Source: Rariglobus sp041662485 | Lineage (GTDB): Bacteria; Verrucomicrobiota; Verrucomicrobiia; Opitutales; Opitutaceae | Assembly: GCA_041662485.1 (NCBI GenBank) | Contig: JBAZSJ010000002.1 | Span: 62,001-126,000 of the forward strand | Length of the DNA: 64,000 nt | Direction: 5' to 3' | Shown here: piece after piece, positions 1-9,060 of the stretch | How the letters are laid out: the number at the start of each line of letters is the position of its first letter | Numbering within the stretch: the stretch's first letter is position 1 | Program-made: the position numbers and the translations under genes | Notes under the pieces: model-generated | The model's input: the letters and a program-made list of their open reading frames with translations, nothing else | Databases searched by the model: none | Told to the model about the DNA's origin: nothing

Positions 1-1158
1 GGCGCACGACACCGCATGCGTGCCTCGGGCACGGATGTCGTCCGAAATCGCAATAGGCACCTGCATCCCCGTCACCCGTGCATGGCCGACCACACACCCG
101 CTCACCAACGACTGTGCCGCTGAAATATCCTGATGGTAGCGTGGCCAATCGGTGCGCACACATACCTCATCACGCGCCGGGAGCAGATGCGCCACGGTCG
201 TGATTTCCGCAGAATTGAGCATGATACCCGGTCGATACGTTGCCCCGCAGGAAAAAAACGCGGCCGTCAGCTCGCTTGGGGGTTTAGTCGGTTCGTCCCA
301 TGTCAGCGCCCAACCATCGAGGCGAAAGGTCGTCAACATGCGCGAGAGCCGAGCCGACACCGAAGACTCGGAGACGATGCCGCAGCGCACCGTTACACCA
401 AAGAACGGGAGATCACCGTTCGCTTTTTCTTGGAGTGCCTGCGCACGCAACCGCAGTTCGCCCGACGGGAGTTGTTGCGGCACGCGTTGCAGGGCGGATT
501 GCGGCACCAGAAGTTTGGATAAAAACACCGCATCATGCGCCCGTTCGACACGGCGATGCCAGACATCCGTCACGGTCGCAGGCTCGCACACGCAGTGATA
601 AAAACCAGTCGCATCCTGCGGTAACGACAACAACCACTCGACGCATGCCCAGAGCGCGGAATCGGGCAATTCAGCCGGGAGTGTCAGTCGTGACAACGAC
701 CACGGCGCGCACAATTCCCCATACGCGCACAGTGTTCCCGCACGCCACCAGGCACCGGCATCTGTTGTCAGTGCGCAGGTCGGATACACCGCAGCCATGG
801 TTTCTCGCACCGTTGACAAATCGTCACGGTGACAACGAAGCGTGAACCGGATCATCGTTTGATTGCCCGAGAGTTCAAAGATTACCCGATGCTCGCACGC
901 CGACAACATTCGCCACAACAGTTCAGTCCGTGGCCAGTCCAGTGTCACCGAGGTGCCAATCCACACGCACAGGGCACACCAATCGGCAGGGGTTGCGGTC
1001 ACGTTCACAATACCACCCGTCGCGTCGGCAACCAACGACACCAGTCCGTCTTCCCATGTGCGGCGCTCGCCCGAAGGCCGGATGATACCTGCCGTCGCAT
1101 TGGCAAGGGAGCGGTTTTGGGCGATCCGTTGCACCCAGACTTGTGCGTATCTGTCCAC
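1..1158 (-). CDS. Partial putative DNA-translocase/conjugation-type ATPase, N-terminal part
   Basis: An open minus-strand frame runs without a stop from about 1203 off the left edge (roughly 385 residues seen). It has no ATG near its beginning; GTG at 1158 or TTG at 1167 are the likely starts, and I chose GTG. The visible part lacks a Walker motif. Near its end it reads MLNSAEITTVAHLLP, then about 45 residues later VPIAISDDIRARGTHAV. In HerA/TraD/VirD4-like ATPases of conjugative elements a very similar 'LN-EEL-HLP' stretch followed by a 'dR-rH-vi-G' stretch leads directly into the P-loop, which here would fall just outside the window. The function is inferred from that pattern only. It is the last visible gene of the operon running from 5146, and its start overlaps or abuts the 204-aa gene. 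It could be an unrelated protein if no P-loop follows. Confidence 0.55.
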   Translation of the reverse strand, partial: MDRYAQVWVQRIAQNRSLANATAGIIRPSGERRTWEDGLVSLVADATGGIVNVTATPADWCALCVWIGTSVTLDWPRTELLWRMLSACEHRVIFELSGNQTMIRFTLRCHRDDLSTVRETMAAVYPTCALTTDAGAWWRAGTLCAYGELCAPWSLSRLTLPAELPDSALWACVEWLLSLPQDATGFYHCVCEPATVTDVWHRRVERAHDAVFLSKLLVPQSALQRVPQQLPSGELRLRAQALQEKANGDLPFFGVTVRCGIVSESSVSARLSRMLTTFRLDGWALTWDEPTKPPSELTAAFFSCGATYRPGIMLNSAEITTVAHLLPARDEVCVRTDWPRYHQDISAAQSLVSGCVVGHARVTGMQVPIAISDDIRARGTHAVSCA

Positions 1159-1195
1159 ACCACCCAAGCGGCAGATACGAACACGATCTTGCAGG

Positions 1196-1810
1196 TTACG
1201 CTCTTAATCCACCGCTCACGGCTTCGACATACGAAAAATGCGCCAGAAGTAATTGGGCCAATTCCCTCTCAGTATAAAACCCGCTCACAAGTTGCGTTTT
1301 CACGTCACTCGGATATATTGCCCAGTATTTTCTCTGATACGCCGCTCCCAACTCCCGACGCTCGTCAAACCCAAGTGAGCGATACGCCCCCTCACAAAAT
1401 TCCCCGACGAGTCTTTGCGTCTGCCCGATTAATCCTTCCTCCAGCGCCAGCTCAAGGAGTTGATTGAAAAATCGCCGTTTTCCGCCCTCGGTCCCGTCGC
1501 GGAAAATGGCCACGACCGCAAGAAGCCTATCCCCGTAGAGATTCTCAACCCTGCGGCCGTATTCTTGCGCCCCGGCGGGAAACGGAGCGGGATGACAGTC
1601 GGCAATCGCCCGCCCATATTCACGCGGGTCACTGCCCATGATGACATACCAATAAAACCAGCCGATGTAGCCACCGACATCAAGGTGGCTCGAAAACGTG
1701 TCGGGAAATTGAGAAATCGCGTAAGGAAACCGATCATTGGCTTCACGCCGCAACGTCTCGCGCTTACGGCGGATTGTCGTCAGCAAATTCTCAATCTCTT
1801 CAAAGTTCAT
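1196..1810 (-). CDS. Hypothetical protein, 204 aa
   Basis: Soluble, mixed-charge protein with no signal peptide or membrane segment, and no family I recognise. It starts with a charged helix (residues 1-25, MNFEEIENLL then an Arg/Lys-rich stretch), followed by an aromatic segment GGYIGWFYWYVIMG near residues 46-59 and an alpha-helical C-terminal half. Its ATG at 1810 overlaps the stop of the upstream gene in an ATGA arrangement (1807-1810), so translation is probably coupled. The tight packing and matching codon use support a real gene that works with the Lon-like peptidase and the ATPase-like protein. Confidence 0.7.
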   Translation of the reverse strand: MNFEEIENLLTTIRRKRETLRREANDRFPYAISQFPDTFSSHLDVGGYIGWFYWYVIMGSDPREYGRAIADCHPAPFPAGAQEYGRRVENLYGDRLLAVVAIFRDGTEGGKRRFFNQLLELALEEGLIGQTQRLVGEFCEGAYRSLGFDERRELGAAYQRKYWAIYPSDVKTQLVSGFYTERELAQLLLAHFSYVEAVSGGLRA

Positions 1811-2388
1811 AACCGGCGAAATGGCCGCACCGCATCGCGACGAATCCGCACAAACGCCTGGATGATTTGTTTGTAGTCGTGCGCATACCGTTCCGGGTGC
1901 TTGGTATCAATCCCGCCGCGATAATTTTCGGGCAACAACGCGATCAGTTGTTTGATAATCTCCACTTTTTCGTCGTGACTGACCGGCGTCACGTAGCGGT
2001 CGATCACACTCTCAACGTAGTTGCGGACACTCTCCTGCTTGAGGCTATCGGCGATCAGATCGAACATATGGCGCATCCCGCCATTGAGTCCATCCGACGC
2101 ATCGGTAAACGCCTCTGCGATGGTGCCGCCCTTTTCGCGATACGCCGCCTCGATAATCGCCTTGGCACGCTGTTTCGCCTCAAAGTCGGGAAGTTTCGCC
2201 CCAGTTGCCACGCATTCTTGAAAATGGTTCGCGTAGTAGTCGCCAATCGCCCGTTCAAACTCAGCGAAGGAGCCGACCGTCAACGACGCAGGTTGATACC
2301 GCAGTCGCACATCGTCGTGCTTGCTCCCGACGGCACGCATCAGTTCGCGTTCATCGAGCAGGCGTAAAATCTGGTCGAGTTCGTTCAT
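1807..2388 (-). CDS. Hypothetical protein, 193 aa
   Basis: No recognised family. Predicted soluble and mostly helical, with an acidic N-terminus (MNELDQILRLLDERELM), a central stretch rich in Ala/Lys and a C-terminal helix rich in Arg (IRRDAVRPFRRL). It overlaps the Lon-like gene by four bases (ATGA, 2385-2388) upstream and the 204-aa gene by four bases downstream, so it sits inside a translationally coupled operon. No catalytic signature is visible; a structural or adaptor role in the same complex is only an inference from the coupling. Confidence 0.7.
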   Translation of the reverse strand: MNELDQILRLLDERELMRAVGSKHDDVRLRYQPASLTVGSFAEFERAIGDYYANHFQECVATGAKLPDFEAKQRAKAIIEAAYREKGGTIAEAFTDASDGLNGGMRHMFDLIADSLKQESVRNYVESVIDRYVTPVSHDEKVEIIKQLIALLPENYRGGIDTKHPERYAHDYKQIIQAFVRIRRDAVRPFRRL

Positions 2389-3641
2389 CGAGGAAAGGTT
2401 CGAGGGAGAGAAGATTGCAGACCAACGAGTGTATGCACCAACAAGTGCGGATCGTTGGCTAATTGTTGTGCTGGTGCAATCCCATCTTGGTCAGCCAAGA
2501 CCCGCCCCGTCCCTTCGATGAGCGCCTGCACCAGAAGTAACCGAGCCTGGGCGTCCATCGGGTCGATTGCCCGCAGTAAGATTGCGCGCACCTGCATCTC
2601 GCGCCGTTCCTGTTTGAGCGCCTGAACAACCCGGTCAAACACCACACGAGTGCCCTGTTGTGCGTCCCGCAGTGCCTGACTCACCGCGTCATTGTCGCGA
2701 TACGCCAAACTGATAACCCGAGCCGCCTCAACGCTCGCCAACGTTTCGTCATCGGCGCGCACAAGCCCGAGGTGGATGACCAACCTCGACAGTGCTTCGA
2801 GTAGACTTGGTGCGTCCGACAACGCCCCGAGTGGATACGAAAACGTCAAAAGTTTCTCGTCGATTGGCACATCGACCGCTCGCGCGAGGGTTCTCTCGTC
2901 GAGTTGCCCAAGGAGTGTTCGTGCCTGGCTCACCCACGGCTCGCCAACCGACTGTGGCGACGGCGTGACGATGGATTCAGCAACGGACGCCTCGCTATGC
3001 TGCGTAGTAACTGGAGAAGTGTTTTTTCGATTCTCGCGTTTAACCGACCGAACGAACGCTTCCTCGACGGTGCGAACCACATAAATGATACGCTCGCTTG
3101 CTTTGATCTGCGTGCGCACCGACACGTATTCGGCAGGATAGGTCTGGCGAAAATAGGGATCGTTGGGCCAATCAGGGACCAGCACCGTGCCAATCAACGG
3201 ATCAATAATGCGCAACTTGGCGTCAAGACCGCGCACCATAGCGATACGTCCCGTGTCATCCGTCAGTTGGCCGGTCAGTGCCACGTCATCCGCGAGAGGT
3301 ATCCCAAGCGCGCAGCCAATCACCGCCACGGCAACGGCGACATCGGCAGAATATCCATCGCACGCAATGTGCTCGTCATGGAGTTGCACCGATGTCGGCA
3401 ACGACACCGACAGTGACACGCCTCGCGGACTCACTCCCCGACTACGCGCCACCGTCCACGCCGTTGGCACCACCACGGTGCGTATGTGCTCACGGACTTG
3501 CGGGGTGAACACGCACGGCTCTACGAACTCCACTCCACACGCCGCACCCGTTGCGCCGATACGAAGCACGACGGGCATTGGCTCGACACCCGTCGAGCCA
3601 AGAAGAACAAGTGCGGCGGTCGTTGCGCACTCTGGGGGCAT
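2385..3641 (-). CDS. Lon-type (S16) serine peptidase domain protein
   Basis: 418 aa. Residues about 60-160 match the proteolytic domain of Lon. The catalytic serine lies in DGYSADVAVAVAV (Ser98), and Lys142 lies in RGLDAKLRI followed by TVLVP, as in Lon's GGLKEKL...TVLIP. The Ser-Lys spacing of 44 residues is close to the 43 of E. coli Lon. The AAA+ ATPase and the Lon N-terminal domain are absent; the N-terminus is a short beta-rich lead and the C-terminal 220 residues are an unrecognised helical region. Freestanding S16 domains occur in BREX BrxL and other defence or signalling proteins, but this is not BrxL-like outside the peptidase. It sits mid-operon: one base after the 151-aa gene and overlapping the 193-aa gene by four bases. 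Probably a regulated peptidase that receives substrate from a partner. Confidence 0.8.
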   Translation of the reverse strand: MPPECATTAALVLLGSTGVEPMPVVLRIGATGAACGVEFVEPCVFTPQVREHIRTVVVPTAWTVARSRGVSPRGVSLSVSLPTSVQLHDEHIACDGYSADVAVAVAVIGCALGIPLADDVALTGQLTDDTGRIAMVRGLDAKLRIIDPLIGTVLVPDWPNDPYFRQTYPAEYVSVRTQIKASERIIYVVRTVEEAFVRSVKRENRKNTSPVTTQHSEASVAESIVTPSPQSVGEPWVSQARTLLGQLDERTLARAVDVPIDEKLLTFSYPLGALSDAPSLLEALSRLVIHLGLVRADDETLASVEAARVISLAYRDNDAVSQALRDAQQGTRVVFDRVVQALKQERREMQVRAILLRAIDPMDAQARLLLVQALIEGTGRVLADQDGIAPAQQLANDPHLLVHTLVGLQSSLPRTFPR

Positions 3642-3642
3642 G

Positions 3643-4098
3643 TTATGTCCACATGCACCGAATCGTGCCAGACTCGCGTCCCGGTATAACGCGAATACCC
3701 AAAGCCCCGTCTGCCACAGTCCCTACAACCGTCGCACGCTCATCCAACGACCTTGTTTTGGCCGCAGCCGCAATCGGTTCGCCGGGAAATGCCAAGCCGA
3801 CGAGCAGATCCTTTGCTTGCAAGTCTTGGTCCCACACGTTCCACCCGGTTGACAGCGACAGGTGGTAGCGCCCCGGGATGATGCCGGCAAATGTCGCTCC
3901 CGCCGTGCCACGCAACACAACGGCACGTCCTACTTGTCGTCCATTGTGACGGAGGATCACCGTCGCACCGGCTTCTTGTCCGACCAGCGCGAGCAGTTCC
4001 ATCCCCGTCGTCGAATCTGCCAACGCCTGCACCGCCTGCGTATCCTTCGGCGGCTGTTCTTTGAGCACTTGCTCGATTGCTGTCAGTGCGCGGCGCAT
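3643..4098 (-). CDS. Hypothetical protein, 151 aa, beta-rich C-terminal domain
   Basis: The N-terminal 40 residues form a charged helix. The rest looks like an all-beta regulatory-type domain, with GIIPGRYHLSLSTGWNVWD around residues 92-110 and a terminal segment GALGIRVIPGRESGTI. I have a general impression of similar 'G-Y-L-LSTG-LW' domains in planctomycete/verrucomicrobial proteins of unknown role, but cannot name the family. It lies seven bases after the upstream HTH-like gene and one base before the Lon-type peptidase gene, so it is almost certainly co-translated with them. Enzymatic residues are not evident; it could be a sensor or binding module. Confidence 0.65.
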   Translation of the reverse strand: MRRALTAIEQVLKEQPPKDTQAVQALADSTTGMELLALVGQEAGATVILRHNGRQVGRAVVLRGTAGATFAGIIPGRYHLSLSTGWNVWDQDLQAKDLLVGLAFPGEPIAAAAKTRSLDERATVVGTVADGALGIRVIPGRESGTIRCMWT

Positions 4099-4105
4099 AG
4101 GTTAT

Positions 4106-5146
4106 TTATGACCCGATTGGTCTTGGCGTGACAACCTTTTGCACCGACTCCCACACGCCGGCGTCTTGGCACAATTCGATAAAGTGCGGTTTTGCACTGA
4201 GGAGTTTGGCAAGATTGCACCACAAATCAGGGACACGATTTGAATCGGCACTCCACCGACTACCCGCAAACCGAGAAAAACTCGCGGCATCCAACCCAAA
4301 CATGGCCGCTATGTCACCTTCTCGATACTGTGTCGTCCCGATACCCTCAAAAATCGCATGAACCAGTGCTCGCACTGTGTCTGCTCCCAATCGGCGAATC
4401 GACGGGCGCAGACGCTCCACCGTGTCGGCTTTTTCGTCAGCAAGACAAGTCGCCAATCCAACCTCACCCACGCGATCCAATGCGCGCCAAGGGGCGTCCC
4501 CTGCCGAGGAGACTCCGACCGCCTCATCAAGAGACACCGGCTCTGCGCCGAACGCCGCGTCAACGATGCCTTGCACTCGTTCACGCTCCCCCGTCCGTGA
4601 AAGATCAACCGAACCTGCGTTGCGGTGCAACCATTCGCCGCGTTGCACTCCCGAAAGGGATCGAGGCAATAGTAAGCGTAATTCGCCACCAGATATCTGC
4701 CAGACATACCGTGTCCGTTCTCCCGAGCGACGGGCTTCGCGAAGCGAGAGAGAAAATTGCTTGTGAGCGAGCGCGTTGAGAATACTCGCCAGTGCCAATT
4801 CTTGTGACAACGCATCCGTGCTCGGTTTACTCGCCAGCACATCCAACGCCGCCTGAAATGTCTTTCGACAGTCCAAATCACCCGGCTTGTCAGGAAATCG
4901 CGTGAACTTGTCCGTCGTCAGGGAAACCGCCGTGTCGATGTCGCGTTGCGACCATCCGTCATACGCCGCGTCTTTAGCAAGACGGTGAATGAGTTGGACA
5001 AACAACAGTTCGTGGTCGTCGTAAGTCGAAAAGATCGGGCGACTATTATGGAAATAAGACAGGACAGTGTGATGGTTATCTCTCGAAGCCACCATCAATT
5101 CACAGATAAATCGCAATGACAAAACATCCCTACTACATCTGTGCAT
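4106..5146 (-). CDS. Hypothetical protein with C-terminal helix-turn-helix-like segment
   Basis: 346 aa, first gene of the six-gene operon. The region around residues 268-290 (GDIAAMFGLDAASFSRFAG) reads like a Cro/C1 or sigma-type helix-turn-helix; it is followed by a helical tail with LWCNLAKLLSAKPHFIE. The N-terminal 250 residues are helical with no family I recognise. It could sense a signal and control the operon, or be a DNA- or ATPase-binding partner. The start is uncertain: ATG at 5146 is annotated, but ATG at 5095 begins a more typical sequence, and neither has a good ribosome-binding site. Confidence 0.6.
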   Translation of the reverse strand: MHRCSRDVLSLRFICELMVASRDNHHTVLSYFHNSRPIFSTYDDHELLFVQLIHRLAKDAAYDGWSQRDIDTAVSLTTDKFTRFPDKPGDLDCRKTFQAALDVLASKPSTDALSQELALASILNALAHKQFSLSLREARRSGERTRYVWQISGGELRLLLPRSLSGVQRGEWLHRNAGSVDLSRTGERERVQGIVDAAFGAEPVSLDEAVGVSSAGDAPWRALDRVGEVGLATCLADEKADTVERLRPSIRRLGADTVRALVHAIFEGIGTTQYREGDIAAMFGLDAASFSRFAGSRWSADSNRVPDLWCNLAKLLSAKPHFIELCQDAGVWESVQKVVTPRPIGS

Positions 5147-5179
5147 AAAAAAACCGCTACTCAGAACTTACTATATTTG

Positions 5180-6349
5180 CTACTCAGAGTTATGATAACG
5201 CGTGGCCAAGGTTGCCAACTTTGACCGATAGCTAGCATCAAAAACAGCAGAAGGAACCTGATCCAAAAGATTGGAAATATCTAAATTATTCAAGATAGCG
5301 TCTCCAGTCAGTTTCAAGTGGGAATTCTTCCAGACCGGTTCACTGCTCGACGATTCACAAGTCACCCCATCCAAAATCTTTGCCAGCGCACCCATATAAA
5401 TAAAATCAGCCGCACGAATACGTGCCGCATGCTTATTCACGAGATCATATTTTATCAAGTTGAATGGAGTATATTTAAGCTTCCTGATTTCGTCCAACTC
5501 TTCCGTTATCTGACTATCAGGGACAGAATGCGTTCGATGAGCGTGATCTATCTTTGCATTAAGCCGCCTTTCTTCATTCGGGTTGTATGAAAAGACAGAG
5601 GCATCAAGTCCCTCATAATTGCTATGTGCGAAAATATTATTAAATAAAGGCAAATAATACCTCGCAGCGCTCGGTTTCTTTATACATGCCTCATGATATG
5701 CACTGACTATACTCCTGATGATCCTCGGATTCAACTCTCCCTCCTGGATAGCTATGTCCGTAAACGGAATTAAGAGCGAACGTCCGTTATCTTTTGAATA
5801 TGCATTTTTGAAAAATACCGGAGGATTCAATGTCAACTTCTTCCCCCTGTAGGGGCAATCTTCTTCTTCCTTGATCGCTCGAATAACTTGGTCATCAATG
5901 CTAATCCCAATCCCTTTTGATGAAGTGACACGCCCAACGAGATCAGTTGTTTGCTCCCCGCACGTGAAAGATTTCAGTGAACCACTTTTAGTGCCACCAA
6001 AGGATCTCACAAATTCACTAATATCTATTTTCCCCGTAGTAAGAACCCCTACAAAAAAAAGAGGTTGGTTACTGTTTAATAAAAGTTTTTTTCTTAAAGT
6101 TTTTGAAAATTCAATTAGCTGGGATGGAGTCTTGAATTCAACATATGCAGAATCGGAAAACACATAGTGAACATCCCCCTTGGGATTATACGCCAAATGC
6201 TCATTATCTACTGTATTTTTTAGTGCTTGAAATACACAGGACTCGAAGTCTGTTGTTCTCTGCAACACCCTAGATATGTTACTCTCAGCATAACTCTTTG
6301 TTCCAACAAGGTCGAAATGACCTATATATTTTTTATTATCATGTTTCAT
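5180..6349 (-). CDS. Nucleotide-cyclase-like domain protein (tentative)
   Basis: 389 aa, clearly AT-richer than its neighbours. The N-terminal 190 residues follow the layout of class III/GGDEF-fold cyclases. A first strand YIGHFDLVGTKSYA carries a candidate metal-binding Asp13, a hairpin HYVFSDSAYVEF carries Asp66, a strand VGVLTTGKI stands where 'RGGI-G' occurs, and a stretch GRVTSSKGIGISID matches the later 'GIGI' strand. The C-terminal 200 residues are unrecognised. I chose ATG 6349 (MKHDNKK) over the upstream 6376; it overlaps the stop of the preceding gene by 11 bases. Pycsar-type defence cyclases share this fold, so a signalling or defence role is possible. This is inference from motif spacing and not a family match. 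Confidence 0.5.
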   Translation of the reverse strand: MKHDNKKYIGHFDLVGTKSYAESNISRVLQRTTDFESCVFQALKNTVDNEHLAYNPKGDVHYVFSDSAYVEFKTPSQLIEFSKTLRKKLLLNSNQPLFFVGVLTTGKIDISEFVRSFGGTKSGSLKSFTCGEQTTDLVGRVTSSKGIGISIDDQVIRAIKEEEDCPYRGKKLTLNPPVFFKNAYSKDNGRSLLIPFTDIAIQEGELNPRIIRSIVSAYHEACIKKPSAARYYLPLFNNIFAHSNYEGLDASVFSYNPNEERRLNAKIDHAHRTHSVPDSQITEELDEIRKLKYTPFNLIKYDLVNKHAARIRAADFIYMGALAKILDGVTCESSSSEPVWKNSHLKLTGDAILNNLDISNLLDQVPSAVFDASYRSKLATLATRYHNSE

Positions 6350-7517
6350 AATGCATAAACCCGACCGGAATGGCAAGGCATCGCTTAGTTAGCGCCTTAA
6401 CAACTCTCATGTCACTTGAAATTAAAACCCGTCCCTTTTTAGGACAAACCGACTTATAGTATTTCAGTGTAAGACCTCTATCTTTTAAAGATTTCGGAGA
6501 TCGGCATAAAATGAGCAAGAAAAACGAAAGTCGCGAATCATCTCCATGCTCCCTATGATATGCAGAAAGCAGAGATTTCAACTTTTTGTTGGAAATACTC
6601 TTCCCGATTTTAGGCAATCGGGTCACCCGATCAACTATATCACTCATTTGAGTGAAAAAATAATAAATACTGATCCGATTTCGAAGTTTAGCCAAGCGCA
6701 ACCTAGGGCGCTGGCTCTGAAGCAGAATTTCATTAAATCGCACCGTTTCGTGATACGTCTTGCTATATTTCGATGACGAAAAATCTTTCCATATCGATAT
6801 ATATTGAGCCCAATCGAAGTCACCGAAACCAATATTATCCACTCCTCCATTTGCTTGACGGCAAACGGAAGAAAAAAGATCTGTCGGATTTGCATCCTCC
6901 CTAAACTTGCCAACACACAGATAGCCTTTTAATTGGGTTTCCCTCTTATACTGATATTTCAGAAAAGACAAATACAGCCCGGTATTGATTTTGTGATCTT
7001 CACTTGGTGCATTTCTTATATTCAGGAAAGCTCTAGAAGTCACAATATCCAACATCACATCAGTTACAATAACACCAAGAAGTTTGTCATTCGGAGGGAT
7101 TTCAATTGATAAAAACGGATAAATTCCCCCACGAAGACGACCGCTTAATGGGAATACAGTATCAATCTCATTATTAATACGAATCCAAACTATATGACTC
7201 AGATGCGGAAACCGTTTATTCACAGTCTTAACACTAATTGGATCTGATCCAGCCACTATAATCCGAATTGAGTTCGTTGCATCAGATTCTAAAATAGCGG
7301 CAGGCGACTCTATATCTATTAATGGTATTACTGAAGGTGCAATGCATTCTAAGTTAGATTTCAACCCAGACGGGAGCAATGCTTGAAGATTCCGCACCAA
7401 TCCATTCATTTTCTCCTGAATCTGCCCAAACATTTCGCGAACATCATCCGCAAAAGCAGCTCCACCCTCAAACGGGAAACTTTCGATAAAAATTATATAC
7501 CGAGGTTCACTTTTCAT
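6339..7517 (-). CDS. Hypothetical protein, partner of the cyclase-like gene
   Basis: 392 aa, AT-rich like the next gene, with which it overlaps, so the two are probably one acquired module. No transmembrane helix or signal peptide. The N-terminus (residues 1-110) has alternating strands such as PRYIIFIESFPF and SIRIIVAGSDP that suggest an alpha/beta domain. The C-terminus ends in GRVLISSDMRVVKALTKR, which loosely recalls the last strand-helix of NYN/PIN nucleases. No convincing active site is seen. GTG at 7523 is an alternative start two codons upstream of ATG 7517. Confidence 0.55.
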   Translation of the reverse strand: MKSEPRYIIFIESFPFEGGAAFADDVREMFGQIQEKMNGLVRNLQALLPSGLKSNLECIAPSVIPLIDIESPAAILESDATNSIRIIVAGSDPISVKTVNKRFPHLSHIVWIRINNEIDTVFPLSGRLRGGIYPFLSIEIPPNDKLLGVIVTDVMLDIVTSRAFLNIRNAPSEDHKINTGLYLSFLKYQYKRETQLKGYLCVGKFREDANPTDLFSSVCRQANGGVDNIGFGDFDWAQYISIWKDFSSSKYSKTYHETVRFNEILLQSQRPRLRLAKLRNRISIYYFFTQMSDIVDRVTRLPKIGKSISNKKLKSLLSAYHREHGDDSRLSFFLLILCRSPKSLKDRGLTLKYYKSVCPKKGRVLISSDMRVVKALTKRCLAIPVGFMHYET

Positions 7518-7738
7518 TGTCACACGGGTTTGCGAGATTAGGTATGCTAGGCGAGCAGAGGAGCTTTCTGATGAAACATGCTCATAAAAGTTATTTTATG
7601 CGGCGAGAGCCAGAGCACCTCATTTGCACATCGTCAAGAGGAAACCCTACGGAACTCGGCCATGAGCATTTCATCACTTTATCTCATCACATGAACAATC
7701 GGCGTGGCATGCCCCAGACGTAGCAGAAACTTTACCAC

Positions 7739-8425
7739 TCACGGTCGCAGTGCTTGAGGTGCACCAACACCCCCTTTGAGCCAAACCCGATCATGGAAAT
7801 GATGAGATTCTGAATTATTTCTAGTTTCTACCCAAACGAAATTTCCAGGCAGTTTCTGAACGGATCGACATACCTCAGTAAGCCTTCCACCAAACAAGCC
7901 GACCAAAAGAACTCTAAAACCATGCAGTCTAGTAGTTGAGCTTAAAATACAATGATGATACCGATTCGTCGCCCGCAGTTCCAAGTAGCGCCACAGTTTC
8001 CCCAGTAAATCCGAGCCAGCTCCCCGACGCGTCAACGGCTCCGTCCCCATGTCCACCTCGACGAAAAACAGACAACTGCGCGAACCACGAGACAGCACGA
8101 AAGCCAAATCCGGCACCAGGCCAGGGAATGCCGCAGGCAGAAATGAGTAACTATACTCTGGATACGTTTTCGTCAATTCAACCACTTGAACAGCGACCGC
8201 AGTCACATGCCAGTCATGCGCAAGCGTGTCCGCCTTGTAACTGCGTAGCGTGATCCATTGTTCGGGACGCCCACGCCCGGCAAGACCCGCGAGAACCCGA
8301 ACGTCAGATGCGCGCACCCAGCGCCGAATCATTTGCGGGGATGTCGAAAGCAAAACGGACAGTTGCGAGACCGATGCCACACGGTGCCGCTCCAAGACCG
8401 TAAGAAAATCTGCTTGGGTTGCCAT
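7739..8425 (-). CDS. Replication-relaxation-like protein
   Basis: 228 aa. The N-terminal 55 residues form a winged-helix-like segment (VSQLSVLLSTSPQMIRRWVRA). The middle has the hallmark of replication-relaxation family proteins: VPDLAFVL, then CLFFVEVDMGTEPLTR, then a conserved L-KLWRYLEL helix, an arrangement also seen in restriction-endonuclease-like folds (the D...E-x-D pattern). These proteins are typical of plasmids and conjugative or mobilisable elements. The preceding gap to 7517 contains only short, unconvincing frames. The stop lies close to position 7739 and the gene is separate from the AT-rich module. Confidence 0.7.
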   Translation of the reverse strand: MATQADFLTVLERHRVASVSQLSVLLSTSPQMIRRWVRASDVRVLAGLAGRGRPEQWITLRSYKADTLAHDWHVTAVAVQVVELTKTYPEYSYSFLPAAFPGLVPDLAFVLSRGSRSCLFFVEVDMGTEPLTRRGAGSDLLGKLWRYLELRATNRYHHCILSSTTRLHGFRVLLVGLFGGRLTEVCRSVQKLPGNFVWVETRNNSESHHFHDRVWLKGGVGAPQALRP

Positions 8426-8459
8426 ACACCACGAAAGCGGCAGACAAACGCCCTTCGTT

Positions 8460-8912
8460 TCACAACCCTTTATTCGATTCTATCGCCAACTGATACCGCC
8501 GCACCAAGCTTTCAAGACTGGCGCAGCATCCGCCAATGATCCGTTGGTCGCGCAAGTCCCGACCACGGCCGGCCATCGCCGGCAACCGACACAGGGACGC
8601 GGGCGGGTAATACCCCACATTGAGATACGTCTCGCATATCTCCCAGGTAAAATCCATCCCGCAGCCCGTCAGCGCCAGATACGGCGTCTCAAGCACGCGC
8701 ACCACTGTCATGTTGTTCAAACGCGTGCGCCAATCAGTCGGCACCACAAACCGCTCCCCCACCGGGTAAAGCCGGTTGTAGATCGGCTCAAACTGGCAAT
8801 TGGCCACCTCGTCATCCGTGCGGTCCACGCCAAGCTCCCATGTCAGTCCATACCCTTCGCCAAAATCAAAAGGCCGTGGGGTTTCATCAACGATTTCATA
8901 ACTCAATCCCAT
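8460..8912 (-). CDS. Hypothetical protein, 150 aa
   Basis: No known family. I chose ATG 8912 because GGAG stands about nine bases upstream of it; the frame is open to 9122, but that longer version would overlap the divergent gene at 9061. The protein has a short acidic start (MGLSYEIVDETPRPF), several aromatic residues and a Cys pair (GGCCASLE) near the C-terminus. It lies 34 bases upstream of the replication-relaxation-like gene and is probably co-transcribed with it. Confidence 0.6.
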   Translation of the reverse strand: MGLSYEIVDETPRPFDFGEGYGLTWELGVDRTDDEVANCQFEPIYNRLYPVGERFVVPTDWRTRLNNMTVVRVLETPYLALTGCGMDFTWEICETYLNVGYYPPASLCRLPAMAGRGRDLRDQRIIGGCCASLESLVRRYQLAIESNKGL

Positions 8913-9060
8913 AGTCGTATCACTCCGTAGTGAATACAAAAAGAGGGACGGCGATTTATGCCTTTGTCGCACAAACCATGCGAAAAAAGTGCGAGCGTCG
9001 CCAAAAGTGTCCGAGCGCCACACCAACACATTTATGAACCTGCACGTCTCATAGGGGCGC

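Noticed and set aside
7518..7738. Short plus-strand frame of 68 codons
   Set aside because: No ribosome-binding site, no conserved look, and it lies in an intergenic gap.
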